Positions 51,148-60,305 of a stretch of DNA of 64,000 nucleotides are shown here, piece by piece. The stretch is from IMG/VR virus record IMGVR_UViG_3300007535_000003, positions 1 through 64,000 of that record; one strand, given 5' to 3'. The position numbers and the translations under genes were made by a program. The notes under the pieces were generated by a model that saw only the letters and a program-made list of their open reading frames with translations, had not been told where the DNA came from and ran no database searches. Position 1 is the stretch's first letter. Every line of letters begins with the position of its first letter. The DNA comes from a virus.

Positions 51148-52349
51148 ACATACAAAATAGTAAGTTGGTAATACTACACGATAGAACTGGGAAAGAAATA
51201 CAGTTTAATGATAGGAGAATGATAGAATATACTATAATCTCCATGATTAACAGTGTTGTAAATAGACCTCTAAGTGTCATAGATGCAGGCAAAGAATACT
51301 ATGGATTATTGAATTTAGCTGCAGGAAAACCTCTATTAGAAGGAGTAGATATAGGCTCTACTTTAAGTAGAAATCCTATCAAACTAGTTAAGATGCTTGA
51401 AGGTACAGATGGTACAGTAATTAAGGAAGCTGAGAATAAAGCTTCTCAAATAGCTAATATAATTATGGACAAAGGTGATAAAGACACTAGTTTAACTTCT
51501 TCCTTTTTTAGCTATTTTTTAGGAGAATTAACACCCTATATGCTAAACAACAATATCCTTATTCCTTGTTATGATTATAGAAGCCCTGCAGTTGTTATCC
51601 ATAACTTAGTAGGTAAAGAAGATTCACTAGATACATCCAGTATTGATAAGATTATAAATACTTTTAAGAAAATAGAAGTATATTTAGCTTGTCTACATAA
51701 TACTAATAAAATTGAAGAAAAAAGAACAGTTGGGAAAGTTGGAGAAAAGTACAGATCTAAGTTCAAGGATATATTAAAGAACATTGCACGTGATAAAGTA
51801 CCTAAGAGAGCTGATATGTACGACCCTAAAAATATTAAACATATATTAGATTTGTACTCATTATCTGAGGAATTCCTTAGGGAACAATGTATAGAAGCAA
51901 ACAAAGTAAATATAGAAGAAATTGATAAATCTATAAATAAGATTGATAAACAAGAGAACATATCAAAGGTACTATTAACATCTGAAGAAGGGTCAGAGGA
52001 TAATAAAGATGACTACAACCTTACAATTAATTTAACAGATACTTTTAAAGAAGACTTAAGGACAATATATGAAAGTATTGAAGATAAAGAACAGGCATTT
52101 GATTTAAGTCTTTTTATTATTAATTATTTGAGAATTAATTCCTTGATGGGAGATTATACTGATACAACAACGTTATTTTCTAAGTTAGATACAGGTAAGA
52201 GTATTACTACATATTCAGACTTATATGAAATGTTAACTTCTGTAACTAGGGATTATTTAGATACAAAGTCCTATTTAAATGAAGTATCTAACAAAATCCC
52301 AAAAAGTATTTTACAATTCTCTAAAAACTTATTGAAACAAAATACGTAA
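51144..52349 (+). CDS. Hypothetical protein in the replication region
   Basis: A 401-residue acidic, mainly helical protein (KLVILHDRTGKEIQFNDRRM at the N-terminus). It begins a tightly spaced set (4-nt or shorter spacings) leading to the DNA polymerase, so a replication-accessory role is plausible. No motif recognised. Confidence 0.55.
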   Translation: MNIQNSKLVILHDRTGKEIQFNDRRMIEYTIISMINSVVNRPLSVIDAGKEYYGLLNLAAGKPLLEGVDIGSTLSRNPIKLVKMLEGTDGTVIKEAENKASQIANIIMDKGDKDTSLTSSFFSYFLGELTPYMLNNNILIPCYDYRSPAVVIHNLVGKEDSLDTSSIDKIINTFKKIEVYLACLHNTNKIEEKRTVGKVGEKYRSKFKDILKNIARDKVPKRADMYDPKNIKHILDLYSLSEEFLREQCIEANKVNIEEIDKSINKIDKQENISKVLLTSEEGSEDNKDDYNLTINLTDTFKEDLRTIYESIEDKEQAFDLSLFIINYLRINSLMGDYTDTTTLFSKLDTGKSITTYSDLYEMLTSVTRDYLDTKSYLNEVSNKIPKSILQFSKNLLKQNT

Positions 52350-52531
52350 TGTATATAAAAGCATATAGGAAAGTTTCAAACAAATGTAAGACATGTGGGG
52401 GTGAAGGAAAAATTACCAACAAAAGGTATAGTTGGCATAAAAATACTTGTCCTACATGTAGAGGTGAAGGAATAACGACTAGAGAAGAGGAAGTAAAGAT
52501 TCCTCTTAGTCATCTTAATGATTATACCTAA
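52349..52531 (+). CDS. DnaJ-type zinc-finger peptide
   Basis: A 60-residue protein with two CxxCxGxG modules (CKTCGGEG and CPTCRGEG), as in one zinc centre of the DnaJ central domain. There is no J domain. It starts at the stop of the previous gene (1-nt overlap). Stand-alone forms of this finger occur in phages and may bind proteins or nucleic acid. Confidence 0.75.
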   Translation: MYIKAYRKVSNKCKTCGGEGKITNKRYSWHKNTCPTCRGEGITTREEEVKIPLSHLNDYT

Positions 52532-52984
52532 ATGGTAATTTGTGTAATTGATAAAACTCACAGTAGAAGTAAAGATTTATATGAAAGATTGAAAGAGGAG
52601 TATACTGAAGGTAGGGTACTCTATTTAGCTTCTATCGATAAGGTAGAAGAAGTCGCTACGATGCTAAAGATGTCAAAGAACTTTGGCTTAGCTAAAGAAG
52701 TAGAAAAAATTTGGCAAAGTTATAACGAAGCTATAGCAGATAATATCATAGACTATATTAAACATTTTAAGAACGAAGAAGATATAGTACTAGTCAATGT
52801 AACAAGTGAAAAGGATAGAGCTCTGTTTGTTGAAAGATGCTCATTTGATGTGCATTCTATATTCTTGGAAGGAGCTCCTAAGAGCTACATACATGACACT
52901 GTACTAAACATAAGGATGAATATGACTTTACAAACTAGTAAGTACGATGATATATCTGCTAACAAAGAAGAAAGTACTGTTTAA
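52532..52984 (+). CDS. Hypothetical protein upstream of DNA polymerase
   Basis: A 150-residue protein of alternating strands and helices (MVICVIDKTHSRSKDLYERL, EDIVLVNVTSEKDRALF). This resembles a small Rossmann- or P-loop-type fold without a recognisable Walker A. It follows the zinc-finger gene directly and overlaps the polymerase by 38 nt. Unknown function. Confidence 0.55.
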   Translation: MVICVIDKTHSRSKDLYERLKEEYTEGRVLYLASIDKVEEVATMLKMSKNFGLAKEVEKIWQSYNEAIADNIIDYIKHFKNEEDIVLVNVTSEKDRALFVERCSFDVHSIFLEGAPKSYIHDTVLNIRMNMTLQTSKYDDISANKEESTV

Positions 52985-54920
52985 AGATGGTGATATTAAC
53001 TACAGTACTAAAATATCAGAGGTTATATCTGATTTAAAGGAACAGAAAGTAATTGCCCTAGATATAGAAACTAATGGATTTGATACCTTGACTAACAAAG
53101 TATTAATGCTCCAGTTAGGTACTAGAGAAGGTAACCAATATGTTATAGATTCTAGGGATTATGATATAAGTAAATTCAAGGAAATATTAGAGGATAGTAG
53201 TAAAGTATTTGTAGGCCATAATATAAAGTTTGATTATAATTCCTTAAAGAAGCACAATATAGTATTAAGTAGGGTATATGATACTATGCTGTCAGATATT
53301 GTAATATATAACGGCTATTACTCTAAAGATTATATTAAGAAAAACAAGAGATTCTCATTAGCAGGTGTGTACAAACATCACTTTAATAAAGCCATTGAGA
53401 AAGAAACTAGGGATACTTTTAAAACAATAGGCAGCACACCATTTAGCTACTCTCAAGTACTCTACGGAGCTAATGATGTTAAGTACCCATTAGAGATAAT
53501 GAAGGTTCAAAGAAATTTACTAAATGAATTTGATTTGGTAGAATGTGCTAAGTTAGAGAATAAAGTTACTTTGGCTTTAGCTGATATAGAGTATAATGGT
53601 TTTTATCTCAATAGGGACAAGTGGGGAAAAGTAGCTAAGGAGTATAGTAGAAAAGTTAAGGAAACTACTGACAAATTAGATAGAATACTGATAAGTAAGG
53701 ATAAATCATATAAGAAAAAGTATTACCAAAAAGATTTATTCGATGAACAGTATGAAGATAAGAGGTTCACAGTAGTTAATTGGGATAGTCCCCAACAGGT
53801 ATATGAAATATTAACAAATGTATTTGACATATATCTTGTAGATAAGCATGGTAAACCTTCTACTAGTACTAAAGCTATAGAATATTTAACAAGTACCCAT
53901 GAAATTACTGATAAACTATTACAATATAGGCAAGAAAGTAAGGCTTTAAATGCTTTTGGGGAAAACTTTGCTAGAGATTCTACAGATAAGGAAGGTAGGA
54001 TACACACTAAATTTACTCAAATTGTGGAGACTGGTAGAGTTAGTTCTAGCAAACCTAATTTACAACAGATTCCTAGCTCTAAATTATTTAGGGAATGCTT
54101 TGAAGCCCCTAAAGGTAGGAAGATAATTACTGCAGACTATAGTACTCAAGAGGGCCGTATTATGGCTGATCAGTCCAAAGATGAAGCTTATGTAGATTTC
54201 TTTAAGAATGGGGGCGGTGACGCCCACAGTTTTGTAGCAACTAAGATGTTTTCAGCTAAATTTGGTAAAGAATTCATAGTAACTAAGTACAATGAGAATA
54301 AGGAGTATAGACAACAAGGTAAGAAATTAAACTTCTCTATATCTTATGGTGGTACTGCCTTTTCTTTATCAAAGAGTTTGAAGATATCGGTGGAGGAAGC
54401 TCAGGAGCTCATAAACGCCTTTTTTAGAGGATTTAAGCAACTCAAAGAGTATTTTGATACTAACTCCCGTTTCGGCCTAAACAACGGCTATATTCGCACT
54501 AATACGATCACTAAGCGTAGGAGGTGGTTTCAAGAATATGAAGATTATTTAGTGTATAAGGAAAGAGCTAATCAGTCTGATAGATCTTTAGATTATTATA
54601 AGAGGTATAAGACTCTAGAGGGATCTATTGGTAGGAAGTCACAAAATACACCTGTTCAGGGTACTGCAGGGGATATGACTAAACAAGCTTTAGTGTATAT
54701 TAGGGATAAACTATTAGAGAACGGTGTAAAACCACTGTCTAGTGCTGAAGCTAAGTTGGTTAGTGTGGTACACGATGAATGTAGCTTAGAGGTAGTAGAA
54801 GGTAAAGCTGAATTCTACGCTAAGATACAAAGGGAAGCTATGGAGAAAGCTGCTAATCTACTCACTGAAGATCTAGATATTCCTGTAGATCAAGAGATAG
54901 GAGATCATTGGTCTCATTAA
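52947..54920 (+). CDS. Family A DNA polymerase with 3'-5' exonuclease
   Basis: A 657-residue protein. The exonuclease part has ALDIETNG (D39, E41) and GHNIKFDYNSL (D96), with a later YGANDVKYP. The polymerase part has TGRVSSSKPNLQQIP (362-376), motif A ADYSTQEGR (396-404), motif B R-x-x-GKKLNFSISYG (455-468) and motif C VVHDECS (607-613). It lacks the 5'-3' exonuclease. This is the replicative polymerase of a crAss-like phage. It overlaps the upstream gene by 38 nt. Confidence 0.93.
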   Translation: MIYLLTKKKVLFKDGDINYSTKISEVISDLKEQKVIALDIETNGFDTLTNKVLMLQLGTREGNQYVIDSRDYDISKFKEILEDSSKVFVGHNIKFDYNSLKKHNIVLSRVYDTMLSDIVIYNGYYSKDYIKKNKRFSLAGVYKHHFNKAIEKETRDTFKTIGSTPFSYSQVLYGANDVKYPLEIMKVQRNLLNEFDLVECAKLENKVTLALADIEYNGFYLNRDKWGKVAKEYSRKVKETTDKLDRILISKDKSYKKKYYQKDLFDEQYEDKRFTVVNWDSPQQVYEILTNVFDIYLVDKHGKPSTSTKAIEYLTSTHEITDKLLQYRQESKALNAFGENFARDSTDKEGRIHTKFTQIVETGRVSSSKPNLQQIPSSKLFRECFEAPKGRKIITADYSTQEGRIMADQSKDEAYVDFFKNGGGDAHSFVATKMFSAKFGKEFIVTKYNENKEYRQQGKKLNFSISYGGTAFSLSKSLKISVEEAQELINAFFRGFKQLKEYFDTNSRFGLNNGYIRTNTITKRRRWFQEYEDYLVYKERANQSDRSLDYYKRYKTLEGSIGRKSQNTPVQGTAGDMTKQALVYIRDKLLENGVKPLSSAEAKLVSVVHDECSLEVVEGKAEFYAKIQREAMEKAANLLTEDLDIPVDQEIGDHWSH

Positions 54921-54932
54921 TTTAAACTTATT

Positions 54933-55358
54933 ATGAATAAAATTAAAATTAGATATAAAAATACATTTACAAAGCCTATCAGTTATCATAGTTTATCAAA
55001 AGAATGGTATATATTCTTACCTAATAATTTAATTAAGCTATTTAAATATGGAATAAAATATCCCATTTTATATTGGTTTAATAAAAAGCATTATACAGGT
55101 ATATGTGAATGTGGCCATAATTTCAGTGAACATCACCATGGTGTTATTATGAATGTAGATTCGTTATACTACCCATTACAAGTAAATGGGGTTATAGGTC
55201 AAGAATGTGAGCATAACGGCTTTAATGGTGAAAAATGGGCTGATGAAGATGGTAGTATCTGTAGGTGTAATAGCTACGTAGACAAAGGCTGGATATTCAG
55301 GAAGAATAAAGATTATAAATTCAGATTGCATGGAAAAATTGGACGATCTAAAACCTAA
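54933..55358 (+). CDS. Small zinc-binding-type protein
   Basis: A 141-residue protein with CECGHNFSEHHHG, GQECEHNGFNG and CRCNSY, which together give six cysteines and several histidines suited to bind one or two metal ions. Aromatic, basic C-terminus. It is in the replication operon after the polymerase; function unknown. Confidence 0.6.
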   Translation: MNKIKIRYKNTFTKPISYHSLSKEWYIFLPNNLIKLFKYGIKYPILYWFNKKHYTGICECGHNFSEHHHGVIMNVDSLYYPLQVNGVIGQECEHNGFNGEKWADEDGSICRCNSYVDKGWIFRKNKDYKFRLHGKIGRSKT

Positions 55359-55644
55359 GCAGATAAAGGAAGAGGACTTTGATGCTTATGTAGATATATA
55401 TGATAAAAAGTATACATGGTTCTACAAAAATAAGGTATTGCTTATAGAGAAAAAAGGAGGTGAATTTGAATTTCTTGAGTGGCATGCCCACAATGGACCT
55501 GTATATGATTTAAGCTTGTCTACAGTAAGGTGGCTTGTAGATAAAAAGAAGATAAATTCAAAACGTATCAAATTAGTATTAAAATTAGCAGGAAATGAAC
55601 AATCAGACTCTAACAGAACCAGTATCAGAAATAGGGGCAACTAG
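55330..55644 (+). CDS. Hypothetical protein
   Basis: A 104-residue mixed protein (EDFDAYVDIYDKKYTWFYK). It overlaps both neighbours (29 and 50 nt), which supports coupled translation. No family. Confidence 0.5.
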   Translation: MEKLDDLKPKQIKEEDFDAYVDIYDKKYTWFYKNKVLLIEKKGGEFEFLEWHAHNGPVYDLSLSTVRWLVDKKKINSKRIKLVLKLAGNEQSDSNRTSIRNRGN

Positions 55645-55981
55645 ATTGTTATTGGATATAGTAAGGGATAATCTACCTAAGGAATATAATAAAGACTATG
55701 AGTCATTGAACAATGCTGTAGATAAGATAACACCTGAAAGACTATCTTCTACAAGACATTTAAAGACTTGTGATGAACTGTTTAGACGAAGAATCTTACT
55801 TACTATTCATACACCTTATAACAGCTCCTATGACAATCTCTTGCTTAAACAAGAGAAAGTTAAAAGAAATGCACTTCCTCGATTTATAGAGGAATATGTG
55901 AGAAAGAGAGGTACTAAGCATAAAAGGCTTTCACATTTTGAAAGAGAAGGTAAGGTCTTTTGTGTTAAACACTACAAGTAG
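55595..55981 (+). CDS. Basic hypothetical protein
   Basis: A 128-residue protein, acidic at the start and strongly basic at the end (EYVRKRGTKHKRLSHF). It overlaps the gene before it by 50 nt, so a later start (for example in LLLDIVRDN) is possible. Unknown function. Confidence 0.5.
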   Translation: MNNQTLTEPVSEIGATRLLLDIVRDNLPKEYNKDYESLNNAVDKITPERLSSTRHLKTCDELFRRRILLTIHTPYNSSYDNLLLKQEKVKRNALPRFIEEYVRKRGTKHKRLSHFEREGKVFCVKHYK

Positions 55982-55983
55982 AT

Positions 55984-56547
55984 ATGAATATTGATATTGA
56001 AGTACTTAAAGATTACAAACTTACCCCTAATGAATACGTAGTAGCACACACAGTGCAGAATAAAAACTACAAGGACTTTAGGGCATTAAGTAAATTAATA
56101 CAAATGGATGATATTCTTCGTAGCTTAGAGAAAAAGGGATTTATTAAAGTTCCTGAAGAAGAAGGCATAAGCTTAGATGATATCACAGTGAGAAATAAGT
56201 TACTATTTGTATTTGACGAAAGAGACTATTTTGATGATATATATGAAGAATACCCTGTCAAGGTTATAAGACCTGATGGTGTAAAAGATTATCTTAGAGC
56301 AGATGTAAAAAGGAGTAGAAAGATATACTATAATAAGGTAAATAGCTCTAGAAAAAGACATGAGAAAATATTGAAAGCCCTAAGATTTGAAAAAGAAATT
56401 AGGGAAAAAGAAAACTCGTGGAAATACATGAAAAAATTGCCTAAATGGCTCTCATCTGAAGAATGGAAAGTATTTGAAGAGAGGATGAGAGATGAACAGC
56501 AGGAAAAAAGTAATAAAAAACCTGAGTATGGCCAACAACTCAAATAG
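55984..56547 (+). CDS. Helical charged protein, helicase-associated position
   Basis: A 187-residue charged protein with a basic, Lys/Arg-rich second half (KRSRKIYYNKVNSSRKRHEK). It overlaps the helicase start by 20 nt. Position suggests a helicase loader or accessory factor, but the sequence does not show it. Confidence 0.5.
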   Translation: MNIDIEVLKDYKLTPNEYVVAHTVQNKNYKDFRALSKLIQMDDILRSLEKKGFIKVPEEEGISLDDITVRNKLLFVFDERDYFDDIYEEYPVKVIRPDGVKDYLRADVKRSRKIYYNKVNSSRKRHEKILKALRFEKEIREKENSWKYMKKLPKWLSSEEWKVFEERMRDEQQEKSNKKPEYGQQLK

Positions 56548-57478
56548 AGTGTTGCATTATAAACAAATTGCCCTACCCGCCAGGGAAATTATTCAGTATA
56601 TGGATAAAAGACGGAAAGGGGATATTACTTCGTTAAAGACTAAGTGGAAAAAGTTTAATGATCAGTGTATGGGAGGTATTGAGCCAAATAGTATCTACAC
56701 TATAGCAGGCATATCAGGAAGTGGTAAATCAGCATTTGCCAACAGTCTAGAAACTGACCTATTCGACCAGAATCCCAATGAAAACTTTGTTGTACTTTCC
56801 TTCAATTTCGAGATGTTAGCTTCAAAGCAAGTGGGGAGGAAGCTGTCATACAAATTAGATAAAACAACACAAGAGCTTTATAGCGGCTTGTCCAACCACA
56901 AACTATCAGAATTTGACTACCACAAAGCTATTGAAGAAGCTAAAAAAATTAAAGATCTACCTATATATTATGTAGATACCCCTGGAACGGTCTCTCAGAT
57001 TAGAGAGACTATCACTGATTTTTCCAATAGAGTCGCTAAAGATAGGTGGCTCATAATATTACTCGATCACACCTTGTTAACAAGAGGTAAACAAGGTGAA
57101 AAAGAAAGGGAGACATTAGCTGAATTACAGTATATGTTCATGGAAATTAAGAAGTATGACCAAAATACTATAATTCAGTTGTCTCAAATGAACAGAGAGA
57201 TAGAAGCTAAAGAAAGGATTATGGTTAATACTATGCATTTTCCGGTGCGTAGGGATATATTTGGTGGTGATTCTGTATTTCAAGCATCAGATTATCTTTT
57301 AGTGCTGCATAGGCCAGAAATGCTTAATATCTCCTCGTATGGGCCTGAAGGTTGGCCTACCAAAGATCTCATTTACATGCACTTTTTAAAAGTGCGAGAA
57401 GGAAACCCAAGTATTTTAGTTTTTAAGAATAACTTAAAGTACAATAAGATTGAAGATTATAACCTTAAAGATTCGTAA
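56528..57478 (+). CDS. DnaB-like replicative helicase
   Basis: I use the ATG at 56528 (MANNSNRVLHYKQ); an upstream start would extend overlap with the preceding gene. The 316-residue protein is a RecA-type helicase domain: Walker A GISGSGKS (61-68), Walker B LIILLDHTLL, TIIQLSQMNRE as the sensor block (Q-x-x-Q-x-x-R type) and a final R-finger region. There is no N-terminal DnaG-binding domain. It unwinds the fork ahead of the polymerase. Confidence 0.88.
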   Translation: MANNSNRVLHYKQIALPAREIIQYMDKRRKGDITSLKTKWKKFNDQCMGGIEPNSIYTIAGISGSGKSAFANSLETDLFDQNPNENFVVLSFNFEMLASKQVGRKLSYKLDKTTQELYSGLSNHKLSEFDYHKAIEEAKKIKDLPIYYVDTPGTVSQIRETITDFSNRVAKDRWLIILLDHTLLTRGKQGEKERETLAELQYMFMEIKKYDQNTIIQLSQMNREIEAKERIMVNTMHFPVRRDIFGGDSVFQASDYLLVLHRPEMLNISSYGPEGWPTKDLIYMHFLKVREGNPSILVFKNNLKYNKIEDYNLKDS

Positions 57479-57534
57479 TACTGACTGTATCAAAAAACAG
57501 AAGTATTACTAGTCGAATTTCTAAATTTGAGACA

Positions 57535-58020
57535 ATGAACAAAAAATTGTCATTTGTAGTCGATATGACTAAGCCCGTTAGTAACAACTTTGCTGAAAAC
57601 GAAGGCACTTTCGACTATTATAAGCGAGCTTTAGTACGTAACGTAAAGAAACTCGGACTTACTATTTCTGGTGAAGATCGCCCAGAAATACGTCGGGGTG
57701 TTGACCAGGCAGGATTCGGTAATGTACTTACCGTTGGTACCTCCCGCACCCACGATATGGAATGGATCGAACGCATGGATTACGTGTGCGAAAAAGGATA
57801 TACTCCCGTATTGAATCTGATTAAGGACTGGGACTTAATCAGCAGGAAGCTGGTAGAGTATTACAAAGACAAATACCAGATGGATCTCAAATATGGTTCT
57901 ACCGTCTCATTCCACGACGGTTTTGTCAAGATTGGGACTGAACTGGTAACCAATCGTGAGCTTGATAAGATCATTGACAAGCTTGATGATATGGTACGTA
58001 GGGGATATCTCTACAGATAG
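57535..58020 (+). CDS. Conserved-looking protein with GC-richer codon use
   Basis: A 161-residue protein (LSFVVDMTKPVSNNFAENEG, YKRALVRNVKKLGLTISG). Codons are visibly richer in C and G than those of its neighbours, as in the gene at 35,790, and it has its own strong terminator. Both suggest high expression. Fold and function are not recognised; location suggests a replication or recombination factor. Confidence 0.6.
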   Translation: MNKKLSFVVDMTKPVSNNFAENEGTFDYYKRALVRNVKKLGLTISGEDRPEIRRGVDQAGFGNVLTVGTSRTHDMEWIERMDYVCEKGYTPVLNLIKDWDLISRKLVEYYKDKYQMDLKYGSTVSFHDGFVKIGTELVTNRELDKIIDKLDDMVRRGYLYR

Positions 58021-58042
58021 TAAGTGATTAAAGATATAATAT

Positions 58043-58078
58043 GCTTAGGGGTTGTATATCTTCCCCTAAGCTTATTTA
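58043..58078 (+). terminator. Intrinsic terminator
   Basis: GCTTAGGGG and CCCCTAAGC form a perfect 9-bp stem with an 11-nt loop, followed by TTATTT. Confidence 0.8.
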
Positions 58079-58096
58079 ACTATAAAACATATTAAT

Positions 58097-58531
58097 ATGA
58101 TTGAACAAGGAACTACTAAAGAAGATCTTATAGGTAAAAAGCTCAGAGTAGAGAAAAACACTGGTATGCATAACTATGGCCCAAAAGGAGCTATCTTATA
58201 TGTAAACAAGAGTACCGCTGTTAATAACAACACTATAACAGGAGCTATAAAAGAAGACGGAACGAAGGGAAACTCTATTCTTTTCAGTGAAGTATCAATA
58301 GTAGACGAATCTATAAGTGGCCTAAAAAAAGATAAAGATAAACTTATTGAAGATAAAATAGATATTGAAGATAAAATATGTAACATAGACGAAAAAATTG
58401 AGTTTATGAAAGTACAAGGATTATCTAAATTCAATGAAGAAGAGTATAAAGTATTTAAAGTTCTACAAGAGTTAAAGACCTATAAAACAGATATGGAATT
58501 AGCTAAATCCGTAGCTAAAATAATAAAATAA
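58097..58531 (+). CDS. Hypothetical protein with coiled coil
   Basis: A 144-residue protein. A small beta domain (KLRVEKNTGMHNYGPKGAIL) is followed by a charged coiled coil (LKKDKDKLIEDKIDIED). It ends 1 nt before the ATPase gene. Function unknown. Confidence 0.55.
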   Translation: MIEQGTTKEDLIGKKLRVEKNTGMHNYGPKGAILYVNKSTAVNNNTITGAIKEDGTKGNSILFSEVSIVDESISGLKKDKDKLIEDKIDIEDKICNIDEKIEFMKVQGLSKFNEEEYKVFKVLQELKTYKTDMELAKSVAKIIK

Positions 58532-58532
58532 T

Positions 58533-59180
58533 ATGGCTAGAGAAGCTTATAATATTGCAGTTACAGGTAATAGTGGGAGAGGTAAAAGTTATTCTCTGCG
58601 AAATTTAGATCCTGAAACAACTGGTTTTATAAATATGGAAGCAAAGCCTCTACCATTTAAGAACAACTTCAAATTTTATTACGTCCCAAAAGATTGGAAC
58701 GACGCTTATAATAAATTAATAGAATATGCCAAAAATGACAGTGTAAAAACAGTTGTACTTGAAAGTTTCACTCAGTATATGGACAGTGTACTAAAAGCAT
58801 CTAGGGAGATTAAGAAAGGTTTCGATATATGGAACTTCTACAATCAAAAAATAGGTGAATTAAACTATATAATAAAAAGGTATCCTAAAGATATTATAGT
58901 TACTGCACATACTGAGAAAGTTGAAACTGACAATGGAGTGGTAGAAGAACGCATATTCGTAAAAGGAAAGGAATGGAAAAGCGATATAGAAAAAGACTAT
59001 ACAATTGTACTATACGCCGATGCCAAAATATCAGATTCTTCCAAACGTGACTACTTCTTCAGATTAAATACGGATGGTATAATTAATGCAAAGACTCCGC
59101 CTATGTTGTTTGAGGATCAGGAAACAATCCCCAATGACGTCAAAGAAGTATTAGACGAATTAGACAGAGTATTTAATTAA
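58533..59180 (+). CDS. Sak4-like RecA-fold ATPase
   Basis: A 215-residue protein. Walker A GNSGRGKS (12-19), Walker B VKTVVLESFTQYMD (near 70), a long helix and DIIVTAHTEKV as a sensor-like strand. This layout belongs to phage nucleotide-binding proteins of the Sak4 type, which anneal or load single strands in recombination. The neighbouring SSB-like gene is the usual partner. Confidence 0.8.
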   Translation: MAREAYNIAVTGNSGRGKSYSLRNLDPETTGFINMEAKPLPFKNNFKFYYVPKDWNDAYNKLIEYAKNDSVKTVVLESFTQYMDSVLKASREIKKGFDIWNFYNQKIGELNYIIKRYPKDIIVTAHTEKVETDNGVVEERIFVKGKEWKSDIEKDYTIVLYADAKISDSSKRDYFFRLNTDGIINAKTPPMLFEDQETIPNDVKEVLDELDRVFN

Positions 59181-59199
59181 TTAAACACAGATATATATT

Positions 59200-59808
59200 A
59201 TGCCATTATACGACATGACCAAAGATGTTCAAAAAGAGGGTAACGGTAGTGCTTATTTGGAAGCTGGTATTCATGAAAACATCGTGCTAAGTGATGTATC
59301 ATATAACGAATCTAGGAATGGTAACAAATTTCTAGCTTTCTATTTCTCCGATGAGAATGGGAATCAAGTACCTAAAACAGAATGGGAACCCAATGGAGAG
59401 AATCAAGAAAGCAAAGTTAATAAACAACTAGCTAGAATAAAGCATATTGCCGTAAACTCAGGTATTTTGAGCGAAGATGAGTTCGTCTTCAAAGCAGAAG
59501 ATTTTGAGAGTTTCGCTAAACAAGTAGTTGAGAAACTAAAATCTAAACAAGATCAATGGAAAGATCATAAGCTTAGGGTAAAAGTAGTATATGATTTTAA
59601 CAACTATACAACTTTGCCTAGCTACGCTAAATTTGATTGGCTAGAAAATATGAATATACCTGCGGATCAATCAAAGATTAAGATCTTGCCTATAGATAAA
59701 ATGGAGAGAGATAAACCTGATTCTACTCAGACTTCATCTAACCCATTTGATAGTAATACCCAGGAACAGGGTAAGAGTTCAAAGACTGATGAAAATGTTC
59801 CATTCTAA
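59200..59808 (+). CDS. SSB-like single-strand DNA-binding protein
   Basis: A 202-residue protein. The N-terminal part (YLEAGIHENIVLSDVSY) begins an OB-fold-like barrel as in phage ssDNA-binding proteins. The C-terminus is a disordered Ser/Gln/Asn linker ending DENVPF, a match to the acidic SSB tip (DDDIPF) that recruits partners. It follows the Sak4-like gene by 20 nt and is followed by a strong terminator. Confidence 0.78.
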   Translation: MPLYDMTKDVQKEGNGSAYLEAGIHENIVLSDVSYNESRNGNKFLAFYFSDENGNQVPKTEWEPNGENQESKVNKQLARIKHIAVNSGILSEDEFVFKAEDFESFAKQVVEKLKSKQDQWKDHKLRVKVVYDFNNYTTLPSYAKFDWLENMNIPADQSKIKILPIDKMERDKPDSTQTSSNPFDSNTQEQGKSSKTDENVPF

Positions 59809-59823
59809 ATTAGCATATAATAT

Positions 59824-59837
59824 CCCTCTTCGGAGGG
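59824..59837 (+). terminator. UUCG-capped hairpin
   Basis: CCCTC-TTCG-GAGGG, a very stable tetraloop hairpin 15 nt after the SSB-like stop codon; probably protects the 3' end of the mRNA or blocks ribosomes. Confidence 0.75.
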
Positions 59838-59852
59838 TACATATATATACCC

Positions 59853-59885
59853 AGGGCTTTGTTTTACAACAAGGCCCTATTTTTT
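59853..59885 (+). terminator. Intrinsic terminator after the SSB-like gene
   Basis: AGGGCTTTGTT and AACAAGGCCCT form an 11-bp stem (one G-U) with a 4-nt loop, then TATTTTTTG. Confidence 0.9.
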
Positions 59886-59906
59886 GCTAGCTCAAGTATA
59901 ATAACA

Positions 59907-60298
59907 AGCTCGATAGCGGAACCAGAAGACGCACTGATTAGCCTTGACCCCTAAGGCTTGAAATTGGGGGGAGGCCTTGCTATCCTAAGAAACTGAATCT
60001 TTTTATATCAATGACAAGATATAAAGATAGCAACGCTCGTGGGCGTAGAATAACGAGCAAAGGTACAACTGTGCACTAAGTATTATATACCTGCAAAGAA
60101 TATTAAATACGTATAGTTGATTACCGGTCAGGACGCACTAAATGGTAGTAATAGAATCCATTCAAAGAATCTATTGACCCGATAAATACTAAGTTATAGT
60201 GCAATATCCAGTAATAGACACGTTGAATTGAAGTTCGACTTAATACTACTAACAAGTAAAGTAAGTAAGTGTTGCAGGTTCAAGCCCTGCTCGAGCTT
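59907..60298 (+). tRNA. tRNA gene interrupted by a group I intron (Leu/Cys-like D-arm)
   Basis: The acceptor AGCTCGA (59,907-59,913) pairs perfectly with TCGAGCT (60,291-60,297), within a 9-bp complement; discriminator T. The D-arm GCGGAACCAGAAGACGC has the shape seen in Leu and Cys tRNAs; T-arm GCAGG-TTCAAGC-CCTGC. The anticodon stem begins ACTGATT. The simplest splice, ACTGATT joined to TAAAGTAAGT, gives a loop TTTAAAG with anticodon UAA (Leu) but leaves one mismatch in the stem. The anticodon is therefore tentative. Confidence 0.7.
59939..60256 (+). mobile_element. Group I intron in the tRNA gene (limits approximate)
   Basis: The core P7 is clear: GGACGCACTAAATGG (60,130-60,144) with AAGTTATAGTGC (60,191-60,202), where GCACTA pairs with TAGTGC, a compensated version of the usual GACTA/TAGTC. 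AATAGA/TCTATT gives P8, and GCTCGT/ACGAGC lies in the P5-P6 area. There is no open frame inside, so this intron lacks an endonuclease gene. Exact splice sites are not settled. Confidence 0.75.
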
Positions 60299-60305
60299 GT
60301 TACTA

